Positions 45,192 through 54,721 of a stretch of DNA of 64,000 nucleotides are shown piece by piece. Each line of letters starts with the position of its first letter. The first letter of the stretch is position 1. Made by a program: the position numbers and the translations under genes. Source of the stretch: Sporothrix humicola. Its lineage: Eukaryota; Ascomycota; Sordariomycetes; Ophiostomatales; Ophiostomataceae. The stretch is from contig WNYE01000062.1 of the NCBI GenBank assembly GCA_021396245.1, positions 124,001 to 188,000 on the forward strand, given 5' to 3'. A model generated the notes under the pieces. The model was not told where the DNA came from. It made no database searches and was given only the letters and a program-made list of their open reading frames with translations.

Positions 45192-46970
45192 ATGCGAGCC
45201 CGCGACATGACCTACCACCCTTCTCTTCTCACGGCCATCGACAGCCGCGGCCACGTCCACCTGATTGTCGGCTCCAACCCGCTCGCCGCTGCTCGCTGCA
45301 GCCAGAGCCTGGCTGTTGGCGCTTCTCCGATTCTTGTGGCTCGTGAGCCGTCCAAGGGTGCCCTTTTGCCTGCCGCCTTGCAGGCCCATGTCGATGCCGG
45401 CGACGTGCAATGGGTGCGCGAAGCTGGCTGTAGCGGCCACCTCGAGACGCTCGGGCGTGATGCCGTTGGCGGCTTTGTCGACGCCGTCTTTATAACGGAC
45501 TATGACCCTTTCGTCGCTGAGGTTCTGTCATCTGCCTGCCGCCAGCGCCGTATCCCCGTGAATGTTGTCGACCGGCCGGACTTGTGCACGTTTTCACTTT
45601 TATCGACACACACGGAGGGCCCTCTGCAGATTGGCATCACAACGAACGGCACTGGATGTGGGCTAGCCGCTCGGATCCGGCGCGAGATCGTGGCAGCATT
45701 ACCGACAGGACTAGGTACGGCGTGTGTCAGGCTAGGCGATCTACGGCGGCGTATCCAAGAGGAGGATAAAAGTGTTACGGCTACCGCAAAAAATCACATC
45801 AATGACGTCATTTTTAAGGACGATCTATACGACCAAAATGCTTTTTTTCAACAGCCAATACTATTGCCCGAAACAGGCACCGACGTCTACGATAATGAAA
45901 AGAAACAAATAACAAAGACGCGGCGTATACACTGGTTAACACAAATATATGAGTACTGGCCACTCAAGCGCCTAGTAGGCGTAACGAACGATGACGTCGA
46001 GGCCTTACTCAAGGAATATACACAAGGTACGGCGCTACCTCAAAAAACCACTATCGCCAGTAAAGAATCGACTACCTCGGCTCTCCCAACTACTAAAACC
46101 AACCACGGCCGTATTATTCTGGCTGGTTCCGGCCCCGGCCATCCCGATCTACTCACCCGCGCCGTCCACCAGGCCATTCTCTCCGCCGACGTCGTCCTTG
46201 CCGATAAGCTCGTACCGCAAGGCGTCCTCGACCTGATTCCACGCCATACCGAAGTTGTCACCGCCCGCAAGTTCCCGGGAAACGCAGACGCCGCCCAAGA
46301 GGAGCTGATCGAGCAAGCCACGGCGGCGGCCCGCGCGGGCAAGACGGTCTTACGTTTAAAGCAAGGCGATCCGTTTATATACGGCCGCGGCGGCGAGGAG
46401 GTGCTTCGGTTCCGCGCCGCGGGCTTCCAAAGCGGGCATTCGCTATTTGTCCTGCCCGGCATCACGTCAGCGCTGTGTGGCCCGCTCGTGGCGGGGATTC
46501 CGCCAACCCACCGCGACGCGGCCGACCAGGTCCTAATTTGCACGGGCATGGGCAAACAGGGCAAACCACCCGCACCGCCCGGGTACCGGGCATCACGCAC
46601 GGCGATTTTTTTAATGGCGCTACACAGAATCACGGCCTTGGTCGCCGAGCTGACGACGTACACGGTCGGCGAAACCGAAACGGACACCAACCGCCGGGGC
46701 CGCGCGCTGTGGCCAACATCAACGCCCTGTGCGGTGATTGAGCGCGCTAGCTGCCCCGACCAAAAGATTATCCGGACGACCTTGGCACACGTCGCCGCCG
46801 CTGTGGAGCAGGAAGGCAGCCGGCCGCCTGGTCTCCTCGTCGTGGGTCGCACGTGCGACGTGTTGTATCGGCCCATCGGCGACGGCAGCAAGCCGTGGTC
46901 GGTCGAGGAGTGCGTTGCCGGGCTCGACCTGGGCAGCATGTTGTCCGCAGGTCGAGCTAGCCTGGTGTAA
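45192..46970 (+). CDS. MET1: Uroporphyrinogen-III C-methyltransferase, siroheme synthesis (MET1-type)
   Basis: Uses S-adenosylmethionine to make precorrin-2 from uroporphyrinogen III, the committed step to siroheme, the cofactor of nitrite and sulfite reductases. The product is 592 residues, close to yeast Met1. The N-terminal half (about 1-215) resembles the CysG/Met8-type dehydrogenase fold (LIVGSNPLAAAR; VVDRPDLCTF), but the usual Gly-rich nucleotide motif is altered, so it may not be active. A linker (about 215-300) is less conserved and locally less GC-rich. The methyltransferase domain runs from about 306: GSGPGHPDLLT, DKLVP, RLKQGDPFIYGRGGEE and PGITSALCGP. Single exon; an in-frame ATG at 45207 is an alternative start. 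Directly downstream of niaD with a NirA-like site upstream. Confidence 0.92.
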   Translation: MRARDMTYHPSLLTAIDSRGHVHLIVGSNPLAAARCSQSLAVGASPILVAREPSKGALLPAALQAHVDAGDVQWVREAGCSGHLETLGRDAVGGFVDAVFITDYDPFVAEVLSSACRQRRIPVNVVDRPDLCTFSLLSTHTEGPLQIGITTNGTGCGLAARIRREIVAALPTGLGTACVRLGDLRRRIQEEDKSVTATAKNHINDVIFKDDLYDQNAFFQQPILLPETGTDVYDNEKKQITKTRRIHWLTQIYEYWPLKRLVGVTNDDVEALLKEYTQGTALPQKTTIASKESTTSALPTTKTNHGRIILAGSGPGHPDLLTRAVHQAILSADVVLADKLVPQGVLDLIPRHTEVVTARKFPGNADAAQEELIEQATAAARAGKTVLRLKQGDPFIYGRGGEEVLRFRAAGFQSGHSLFVLPGITSALCGPLVAGIPPTHRDAADQVLICTGMGKQGKPPAPPGYRASRTAIFLMALHRITALVAELTTYTVGETETDTNRRGRALWPTSTPCAVIERASCPDQKIIRTTLAHVAAAVEQEGSRPPGLLVVGRTCDVLYRPIGDGSKPWSVEECVAGLDLGSMLSAGRASLV

Positions 46971-47940
46971 TCGATGTTGCAGGAGAATGGGAGGAAAGGA
47001 GCCAATTTGCTTTTTTGTTATATACAGCACCATCGATCATGCTTTGAATACCACTCGGTTTTGATTCTGTTTTGGGGAGTACAAAGGCCGTGGATGCGTA
47101 ACCAAGAGCGCAAAAGGTAAACCTACAGGCAGTCACTGGGAGAATGCGAGCTCGGTGAGTAGGCATCAAATGCAGGCGTGCGCGCAAGACCGTGCAAGCA
47201 CGTTGGGTAAAACGGAGACCATCCTTCCTCTCTTTTTTTTTTTTTTCCGGGCATGGACACACGGGATACTTCTTTTAAAGATATGGTCTTCATGACGCAC
47301 AGCTCAAGTTTACGATGTCTTGGTGCTCTTTCTTTCTTTGAGTGTGGCGCGTTGTCCTCGCATCGCCGCCATATCTTCTGTCATTCGTTCTCTATCCTCA
47401 AAGGACCATTCTGTCTTCTGCTGACTTCGTTCATTTGTTCGCTCGGTGCGGCCCAGTTCATGAAATTCCTGTATACAATGCTAAAAAGTAGTGTATCGGC
47501 TTGATATTCCGTGCGGACAGAACTGTACCGAGATCTGATTGGGGCGCTGGACGCTATTGGTTTTTGTTTGTTGACGATCTGAAGAGTCGTTTTGCCGCTA
47601 CCTTTTTCAATGTCGAAAAAGCTCATGTACTACGTAACCTCAAAGCTGAAAGTTACGCCAAGGCGCTATAGCTTAAGCGTAAATATTTGTTGTTCAATAA
47701 ACGACATGCGCTTGCCTATACTGATGTGCTGATGTGACCTAATCTGGATACAGGTCACAGATTGCTAGCGAGCAAACGAATGCAAGTGCTGCGGGATGTG
47801 AGGTCACCATACGGCTACAACAGCGGCAGTCGTAAATCGGCAGGATTCAATTTAATTTACTCAAAGCTAAATGCATTTTTATACCCTGTAATAATATGAG
47901 ATCATTTTACGAGGAATGACAGGCAAGGCTTGTTTACAAC
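46971..47940. other. Gene-free interval right of the nitrate cluster
   Basis: 3' flank of the MET1-type gene. A T tract lies at about 47230-47246. Short frames are not convincing. The right part leads into the dispersed repeat and may belong to the same decayed element. Confidence 0.5.
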
Positions 47941-48027
47941 AAGAATAGGGGGGATGTAAACAAATGGGGCGCAGAAGACGATTTGAGCGATAAGTTGATA
48001 CGGCCCCAGCATAAATTACACTTTTAT
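47941..48027 (+). repeat. Dispersed repeat, right copy flanking the nitrate cluster
   Basis: Collinear, same-orientation match to 31522-31618 (blocks AAGAATAGGGG, TGTAAACAA, TTTGAGCGATAAGTTG, CTTTTA). Together the two copies bracket nrtA, niiA, niaD and the MET1-type gene, 16.4 kb apart. Confidence 0.6.
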
Positions 48028-48043
48028 TTGTTTCATTGTCTTC

Positions 48044-50653
48044 TCAGCTGAAGCTTTGTAGAGGACCAAAAAAGTCGGCCAGCTGAAGGGGTGGATCGCC
48101 GTCGCCGGTGTCTTCAAACAGAAACAAATCGTGCATAAAGTCGCCGGGTAGAGCAGCATCGCTGGCCGGCGGCATCAGCTGCCAGTTTCGTGGGTTGCTG
48201 CTGGTGGTCGTGTTGCCATTCATGTCGGCTCCAGCCCCGAATGGCTCGTCGGTCGTGTTCATGTTCATATACACGAGTGAGTATGCCGGGTAGCTTGTAT
48301 TCATGTTCATATTCATGGTCGGATGGGTTGGTGGGAACACACCCGCAGCAGGCGGCCAAGCCTGCACGTGTGCGTTGCCATTTGTTGTCGGTGCATGTGC
48401 CTGTGCCTGTGCCTGTGCCTGCAGTGGATCCACTTGCTGTATCGGACGGTCATTGACCGGAGCACTGGCAGCGGTTGCATTGGTGGTGGCAGTGGTGCTC
48501 CCATGGTTACGTGAAGGATCGGGCGCACTTGTACTCTCACAACCCTGGCTCTGATGCTGGTCGCTGCCGGGGCTCATGGCCGAAGTCAGCCGCCCCTTGG
48601 CCTGCAGGCGGTCCATGGTGCTCGCAAAGAAGCGGTGCACCCAGCCGCCGACGGGCCACGACACCTGAAGGACGTCGAGCCCCAGGATACACGTGCGGCA
48701 GCGCGACTCGGCGAGCTGCCGTCCCAGGGCGGTTGGAGATGTGCCGAGCTCCCAGATGTGCATGGCCAGAGCGTTGAACAGGGCGGGGATGGTGTGGATC
48801 TGGCAGACGCGGGCGACGTTGGCCGACAGAATGTCCTCGATGAGCCGTGTGACCTCGTTGGCGGCGACGGCGGCCCGGTGGGTGTTGCCCCAGTCGTCCA
48901 TTTGCTCGCGGCCGTCGATGCTGCGGCTGGGGCGGCAGAGGAGGATGGAGGCGTAGTCGAAAGCGGTGAGGAGTGTGGCGGCCCATAGCCCGCGGCCGGG
49001 CTTTTGAGGAGTTCCGGGCGTAATGCCAGTGTAATTCAGTGCTGGCGGGATGTCTATGCGGAAGGCATCGAGAGCGGCTTCGATACTGGCACGGGTGGTG
49101 CTGTTTTTGTCACTGCCCTTTCCCGGTGCAGTATAGCGAGATGTGAGGATGTCGCTGAAGATGGTCGACAGCTGGGCCATGGCGACCGGATACAGGATGG
49201 CTTCCTCGCTTGCCGTTGGCCCAATAGCGTCACGGACGTCGTCGACCGTCAGCAGCTCGACGTCACAAGACAAGTCTGACGCATGCAGCGGGCGCCCAAT
49301 GGAGCCACTCACCAGCGTGTCCCGCACGCGGATGGACCACCACAGCCGACGCCACGCCTGCATTTTATGGGTGCTGGCGCCGGAATGCCGCATCGATCGG
49401 TGCATGCCCAGACTCTGCGCCAAACTCGTGGCCACGCCCAGCCAGTGCCACGAGTCCTGCTGGTCGTCCGGGCCGTCCCACCAGAAGCTCATGAGGAACG
49501 CGCCGGCAATGGCGTCGTACTTGTCCGGCTCGAGGTTGCCGTCGTACAGGGCCTTGGCCCGCTGGTAGTAGATGCGCCGCAGGGCGTGTCTGCTCAGTGG
49601 GCGGCCAGCGGCGTCGACCAACAACGAGGCATCGTAAATGGTGGTGGCGACCATGCGCACAGCGTTAAGCACAAGCAGAGATGCCGTGCCTTCGGTCACC
49701 GCGGCCCTGAACTGCGCGCAGTGCACGACAGGAAAGGCCGGGTGGAAGTGTTCAAAGTAGTAGTCGAGGAGAGCGTTGTCGTGGGCTGGGACAGGCGACT
49801 CTGCACTTGCATCTACTCCCTCGCCCGCCAGCCCCAGCTTGTGGAGGTGCTCTCTCTGGCGTGCCACGATCTCCACTCGTTTTGGCGGCGGCCGGTTCGT
49901 CAGCAGTGGCAGGTGCAGCCGTCGCCGGAAACGTCGCACATCGGCAGCCAGCATGGGCGCCAGCACATCGTGGAGCATGTACGTCAAGCTGAACGCCTCG
50001 CCGAGGAAGACCGTGTCTGTTGCAGGAGGTGTACTTGTACCGGTCCTTGCACTGTTCGTGGCGGCAGGCTGCGAGGCAGAGGTCGGGACAACGGGCTGGT
50101 TGGCGTTCTCGTCCCCATCCACTCCGTCGACATTGACATCTTCTGTGCCATTGACGCCGGCCTCGTCATCGTTGGCGTTGTTTAGACCTTGCTGTGCAAT
50201 CTGAGCATAAAAAGGATCCGGCGACGAGGGCGGTTGGTCGACAGACGTGTCGATTGTCGACGGTGTCAGGGTTATTGACGGTGATAGGTTCGCTGCCGGT
50301 ACTGTGTTTGTTGTTGTTGCTGTCGCCGTTATTGTGTTTGTCATCCCGGTCAATGTCGCTGCCGCTGCTGCCGCTTCTGCTGCTGTGGTGGCCCCCGTCA
50401 ACGGCGCAACGCCTGACTTGCGAGGCCGACGTGGGTACCTGCCGCGCCGAGACTCGATCAGGACGCACTCTACGCCGGCCGCAACACAGCTGGAACACGG
50501 CACCGTCCACGGTGACGTTGAGGACGGTGAAATCGGTGATTGGGAGGATGGCGACGTCGCCGACGCCACAGACGCCGTGCATTTTGCCTTGCGCGCGTGG
50601 CACCGCCGACAGGCCACGGCCGTGCGTCGTGTGGGTGTTCTGGCCTGATGCAT
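48044..50653 (-). CDS. Zn2Cys6 transcription factor (CTF1-like fungal-specific domain)
   Basis: 869 residues, single exon. The zinc cluster starts at residue 15: C15-x2-C18-x6-C25-x27-C53-x2-C56-x6-C63. The 27-residue Ser/Pro loop between Cys 3 and 4 is much longer than the usual 5-12. A Thr-rich linker follows, then the fungal-specific regulatory domain with DYYFEHFHPAFPVVH, MSFWWDGPDDQQDSWHW and LAQSLGMHRS, the pattern of cutinase-factor-1-like regulators. The C-terminus is Gln/Asn/Met-rich and ends in an acidic segment (about 845-860), a possible activation domain. The ATG at 50653 was chosen; upstream in-frame sequence (to 50812) is unconserved. It does not look like NirA. It might control the cyclase/SDR/transporter genes to its right; this is inference. 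Confidence 0.88.
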   Translation of the reverse strand: MHQARTPTRRTAVACRRCHARKAKCTASVASATSPSSQSPISPSSTSPWTVPCSSCVAAGVECVLIESRRGRYPRRPRKSGVAPLTGATTAAEAAAAAATLTGMTNTITATATTTNTVPAANLSPSITLTPSTIDTSVDQPPSSPDPFYAQIAQQGLNNANDDEAGVNGTEDVNVDGVDGDENANQPVVPTSASQPAATNSARTGTSTPPATDTVFLGEAFSLTYMLHDVLAPMLAADVRRFRRRLHLPLLTNRPPPKRVEIVARQREHLHKLGLAGEGVDASAESPVPAHDNALLDYYFEHFHPAFPVVHCAQFRAAVTEGTASLLVLNAVRMVATTIYDASLLVDAAGRPLSRHALRRIYYQRAKALYDGNLEPDKYDAIAGAFLMSFWWDGPDDQQDSWHWLGVATSLAQSLGMHRSMRHSGASTHKMQAWRRLWWSIRVRDTLVSGSIGRPLHASDLSCDVELLTVDDVRDAIGPTASEEAILYPVAMAQLSTIFSDILTSRYTAPGKGSDKNSTTRASIEAALDAFRIDIPPALNYTGITPGTPQKPGRGLWAATLLTAFDYASILLCRPSRSIDGREQMDDWGNTHRAAVAANEVTRLIEDILSANVARVCQIHTIPALFNALAMHIWELGTSPTALGRQLAESRCRTCILGLDVLQVSWPVGGWVHRFFASTMDRLQAKGRLTSAMSPGSDQHQSQGCESTSAPDPSRNHGSTTATTNATAASAPVNDRPIQQVDPLQAQAQAQAHAPTTNGNAHVQAWPPAAGVFPPTHPTMNMNMNTSYPAYSLVYMNMNTTDEPFGAGADMNGNTTTSSNPRNWQLMPPASDAALPGDFMHDLFLFEDTGDGDPPLQLADFFGPLQSFS

Positions 50654-51210
50654 GAAGATGCCGTAATTTGAATTGTGGAGATGATGTCTGGATGCCGTGT
50701 GGATGCAGGCTGTCAATTGTGTAATCGTGTTGTATCCGGCCTTTTCACGATGCATTGGTGAAGAAGCCGGTCCAAAGAAAAGAGGAAAGCGTTGTATTTC
50801 ATATACACCCAAATTTCAGATGGATCCTTTAGATCCTTCATCTCCTCACTTGTCAAGTTCATCCCATTTTCCCTCGCCCTTTCACCTGTCGTCCGTGATA
50901 TCTCCGCTAGCGGCGACCCCCTCACCTTGTTTTCTGTGGTGTTAGTGAGTTTTAGCTGCTTTCCCCAGAGAGCGCTACGGTGTGCCACCATCGGCTTCTT
51001 CTTTAGCATCAAAATCTGGGGGTGAATACATCCGCGACAAGACGCCAGCCTCTGACGCTAATGAGCAGGCGGAACAACCTAATCGTCACGAACTGGCTGC
51101 GTCTCATGAGGACACAAGGTCTACAAGTATTCCTGCGCCATTATGTACGCATGCATGCTTTGTATATACCGTATATTTATTAATATTTGCTTCGTATGTG
51201 GACATTAGAA
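50654..51210. other. Intergenic, promoter of the Zn2Cys6 gene and 3' flank of the cyclase gene
   Basis: No gene seen. Pyrimidine-rich on the + strand at about 50825-50900. Confidence 0.5.
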
Positions 51211-52381
51211 TTAAAAGATGGCTATCGCATTCGGCGGCGACGCGACTCCACCAACCACCCGCAGCGGCGCACTCGTCATGAAGAAACTCCAGCGCTTATT
51301 CTTCTTGCATTCGGCCGCCAGCGCCTCCAAGTCCCACAGCTCGCCAATCGGCGTGCCCCAGCGCACCAGCAGCCACTCGTGCAGGCAGCAGTCGCTGGGA
51401 AACGGCCACGCCTCAAAGCCCATGGTGTCGCCCGCGACGGCTGAAAAGTGGTGGTCGTAGAGCCAGCGCACCGTCGTCTCGTTGTTCGCCAGGCCGATCA
51501 TGTGGTGCGTGTCGCGCGTGCCGTGCGCGCGCGTGGCGTCGTCGGCGGTGTCGTGCCACTTGACGAAGCCGGTGCGCATAATAAAGATGTCGCCCGGCAG
51601 CAGCTCCGTGTTGCCCTGGTGGCGGAGGATCGTCTCGACTTCGTCAACCGAAATAGCGTGCGAGGAGATGGCCGACGGTGGCTCCTCGCCCGGATGCGTG
51701 TCGATCCACCAGCTGAGCTGTGTTTGTTAGCCAAAGACGTCTAGGAGATGAATATGCCTTGCCCAGCCTTCTGTATTTCGCTTACCCAGTCGACGAGCAC
51801 GCCTCGACCGACGATGCCACCGCGGTCACAGATATCTAGCTATGGTCAGTATTTTGTCACAGTCACATCATACCCAAGGCTATACTACTTACTGTGCAGC
51901 CCCAGGTCGCTGACTTTACCGAGCTCGTCGTGCTTCCACCCGTTGTAGTAGACGCCCTCGCTTTGACTGCCCCACTACACAATGTCAGAACAATGTATCG
52001 CCAATATATTGTCAGCTCGGGAGGGCGACTTACATGCTTCAAGCTGTCCCATTGCGAACTTGTCTGCGTATTCAGATGCACCGTGTCATCGTAGCCCACG
52101 AACCCCTCGGGCCCCAGGTCCTTGACCTTGTGCTCCAGCGGGATGCGCCCGAATCCGGGGAACGCAATGTTGTGCAGCGGCCAGTCGAGCTGCACGTGGG
52201 CGCCCGTCTGGATTTCGTCGCGCGCCCGGCGGACGACAGAGGACGTCAACAGGTTGATCGTGCCCAGCTGGTCTTTCTCTCCATCATGGTCGAAGAACCC
52301 CCAGAGGCTGCCACGGGGCCGGCCCTCCGTTTGAGTCAGGTCGTCAAAGGGGGGAAACTGGAAATCGGTATTGTTCAACAT
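51211..52381 (-). CDS. Putative cyclase (PF04199 / kynurenine-formamidase-like fold)
   Basis: Exons 52381-52034, 51974-51893, 51835-51786 and 51717-51211, with introns of 59, 57 and 68 bp, give 328 residues, the usual size of fungal family members. They are metal-dependent hydrolases related to bacterial cyclases and arylformamidases. The diagnostic His/Asp-rich centre appears in the order HLNTQTSSQWDSLKH, YYNGW, GRGVLVDW and LLPGDIF, with HHMIGLANNE and DTMGFE later. The substrate is not known from sequence. It is head-to-head with an SDR gene 431 bp away, suggesting a shared catabolic role. Confidence 0.85.
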
Positions 52382-52812
52382 TGTATGTGTGTTGGGGTAA
52401 ACGGGCTCGAATCTGGAGAAGCAGCGTAAATTCCCTACATTTTGTAAATCTGGGGTAAATCAGCGCTTTTGTTTGATCCAACGCGATGTCGTCGGCTTGC
52501 CGATAAGACTAGCGGCGCGAAAATCAAGAGGCCGACACTGGCGCGGCCAAGACGCCGAAGAAGCCGACCATAGCGCGATTTGGAGATTTAGACTGCGGAG
52601 GTCGACGTGCATCCGGGTTTTGTGCGGGGAAGATGCAGATTCCCCGAAAGGCAGACCGGCGAGGGACCGGATTGGAAATATCAATGGAAAACAAAAACCG
52701 ATAAAAAGAAGAGAAAATCAACACTTTACGTGGTAGAAGGGGAAAGTAGAAAAAGAACGGAAGAATAGACGAAAGTGCAAAAGTGAACACCACAACCACA
52801 ACGACATCCATC
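52382..52812. promoter_or_regulatory. Divergent promoter between cyclase and SDR genes
   Basis: 431 bp between start codons. No known motif identified beyond A-rich DNA just upstream of the SDR start. Confidence 0.5.
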
Positions 52813-53793
52813 ATGACCATCAATCTCTCCGGCCGCGTCGCACTCGTCACTGGCGGCGGCTCCGGCATTGGCTTCGCCTTTGTGCAGCAGATCCACGCCG
52901 CCGGCGCCAAAGTGCTGATTGCCGACCTGGCTCTGCGACCCGAAACGCGGGCATGGATTGATAACCTCAGCGAAAGCGACCGGGCGCGCATCGCTTTCCA
53001 AAAGACCGACGTGACGCGCTGGGACCAGCTGGACGACGCGTTTGTCGCGTGCATCGATAGCGAGCACCTTGGCTTTGGCGTGCCGACGATTGTGGTGCCG
53101 TCCGCCGGCGTGTTTGAGCCCAACGGCATGACCTTTTGGCAGGATGCTGACAAGGACGACCACTACAAGATTTTGGATATCAACCTGACGCACCCCATCA
53201 AGGTCACTCGGATCGCCGTGCGCCATCTCATCGCCGCCGGCATCGCCGGCGAGCACGCGGCGTCGTCAAAATCGCCTTCGTCTCCCGCCGCTGCCGCCAT
53301 CCTGTTCGTCTCCAGCGTGGCAGCACAGCGCGCCTCCTTCGTCACCCCCCTGTACCAGGCATCCAAGCACGGCATCAACAGCTTTGTACGCAGCATGGCC
53401 CCGCTGCACGATCTCGTGGGCATCAAGACGGGCGCCGTCCAGCCCGGCACCGTGCGCACGCCGCTCTACACCGACCACCCCGGGGCTCTCAAGCTGCTGG
53501 ACCCGACCAAGGACGTGCTGGTCGACCCCGAGCGCGTGGCCGACGCTCTGTTTGCCCTGTTGACGGACGCTTTCGCAGACTCGACCGACACCTACACCTC
53601 CGGCACTGTGCTTGAGGTCTGCCACCCCGAGCCGCGCACGTCGTGGCGCCAGGTGCAGCTGCTCAACGACCCGGGCCCGCAAGGTCCAGCCGCGTCTGCC
53701 AGTCGCAAGGCTGAAGCAGTGGCGGGCATCATGCCGTATCTTCTCGGCACGGATGCGGTGCCGGCCACGTTTGCGAGTGTGAAAACAGACTAG
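52813..53793 (+). CDS. Short-chain dehydrogenase/reductase (15-PGDH-like)
   Basis: 326 residues, single exon, starting at the ATG at 52813 (upstream frame begins only with GTG). The NAD-binding motif TGGGSGIG is near residues 14-21, an Asp after the second strand (IADLAL) favours NAD, and the catalytic Ser and YxxxK (SSVAA, YQASK) are present. The usual NAG motif is replaced by SAG (VVPSAGVFE), a conservative departure. The 15-hydroxyprostaglandin-dehydrogenase-like subgroup is common in fungal catabolic and secondary-metabolite loci. The substrate cannot be read from the sequence. Confidence 0.88.
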   Translation: MTINLSGRVALVTGGGSGIGFAFVQQIHAAGAKVLIADLALRPETRAWIDNLSESDRARIAFQKTDVTRWDQLDDAFVACIDSEHLGFGVPTIVVPSAGVFEPNGMTFWQDADKDDHYKILDINLTHPIKVTRIAVRHLIAAGIAGEHAASSKSPSSPAAAAILFVSSVAAQRASFVTPLYQASKHGINSFVRSMAPLHDLVGIKTGAVQPGTVRTPLYTDHPGALKLLDPTKDVLVDPERVADALFALLTDAFADSTDTYTSGTVLEVCHPEPRTSWRQVQLLNDPGPQGPAASASRKAEAVAGIMPYLLGTDAVPATFASVKTD

Positions 53794-53896
53794 ACATGGT
53801 CGAGCTTGTGCATATCCTGAGGGCCTGAAATTTCATGACTTGTGGCCCTTTCTGTTTTATATATCCGCTTACTTGTCGTTTATCATTTGTTATTCA

Positions 53897-54721
53897 TTAT
53901 TCATTATTAACCCACCCACACTTCGTGTAGATAAATGCTACAACATCGTCAATCTTGTCAGGAATTTTATACCAATGGCCCTGTCCTGCATACGCCTTCC
54001 ATTCCACGTCGAATCCCAGCCGGCCCAGCGCTTGGCGCGCCGCCTCGCCCAACGGCACCTTGATCTTATCATCAGCCTCGCCGTGGCCAAGGAATATGGG
54101 TGTTGATAGGACCACAGGTGAGCCGTCAGACGCCTTGTCCAGCGCCTGAAGTTGTAACAACTCTAGTACATAGTTTTCGGCCTCGGCATCTGCTCTTTCT
54201 TCAATCTCCTTTTGAAACGGTAGCCAACCACTCATCCCGACAAATCCACCAACAGGTCGCTGAAGTGCGGTCAAGGTGATCAGGCAAATAAGCGCCATCG
54301 CACAGCCCTGGCTCAGCCCGCCGAGAATAATGTTTTGTCGTTGGATGCGGAGCTCCTGCTCTTCGTGGTCTATGATGGCGAGAATTTCCGCAAACGACTC
54401 GCGCAAACCCGCGAGCTGCTTGTGGTTGCGGTCCGACGGGTCGTCAAGGGACGCGACGTCGAACCACTGTGTCAGCATCGATCGCCTAAAGGCCGTCGAA
54501 CGCCGACGCCGCGATGTGGGGAAGATGAACTTTGCGCCGGGAAACCGAGACGCCAATCCGAGGTCGTCAGACCCGATCCCCGTCTCCAGCAGCTCGCGGC
54601 CGAACTTTTCGCCATTCGAGCCAAGGCCGTGGAGGAGGATGAATGTGTGCGTGTGTTGTGCGGTTGGCTCTACGACAAACGGCGCGGGTGCAGGCCGGCC
54701 TGGCGCTGGCTGTGTCGCCAT
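53897..54721 (-). CDS. Acyl-protein thioesterase / lysophospholipase-like hydrolase
   Basis: 274 residues, single exon. Alpha/beta hydrolase with LLHGLGSNG near the oxyanion-hole strand, nucleophile elbow GGLSQGCAM (Ser), acid in GEADDKI and catalytic His in GQGHWYKIP. This matches the carboxylesterase/APT1 family (PF02230), which removes acyl groups from proteins or lipids; fungal genomes hold several paralogues of unclear substrate. It has an unconserved Pro/Ala-rich start of about 25 residues. It is convergent with the SDR gene, 103 bp apart. Confidence 0.87.
   Translation of the reverse strand: MATQPAPGRPAPAPFVVEPTAQHTHTFILLHGLGSNGEKFGRELLETGIGSDDLGLASRFPGAKFIFPTSRRRRSTAFRRSMLTQWFDVASLDDPSDRNHKQLAGLRESFAEILAIIDHEEQELRIQRQNIILGGLSQGCAMALICLITLTALQRPVGGFVGMSGWLPFQKEIEERADAEAENYVLELLQLQALDKASDGSPVVLSTPIFLGHGEADDKIKVPLGEAARQALGRLGFDVEWKAYAGQGHWYKIPDKIDDVVAFIYTKCGWVNNE

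Noticed and set aside
52783..52812. Upstream start of the SDR gene
   Set aside because: The frame there begins with GTG and a poly-Thr stretch; the first ATG at 52813 precedes the conserved Rossmann strand.
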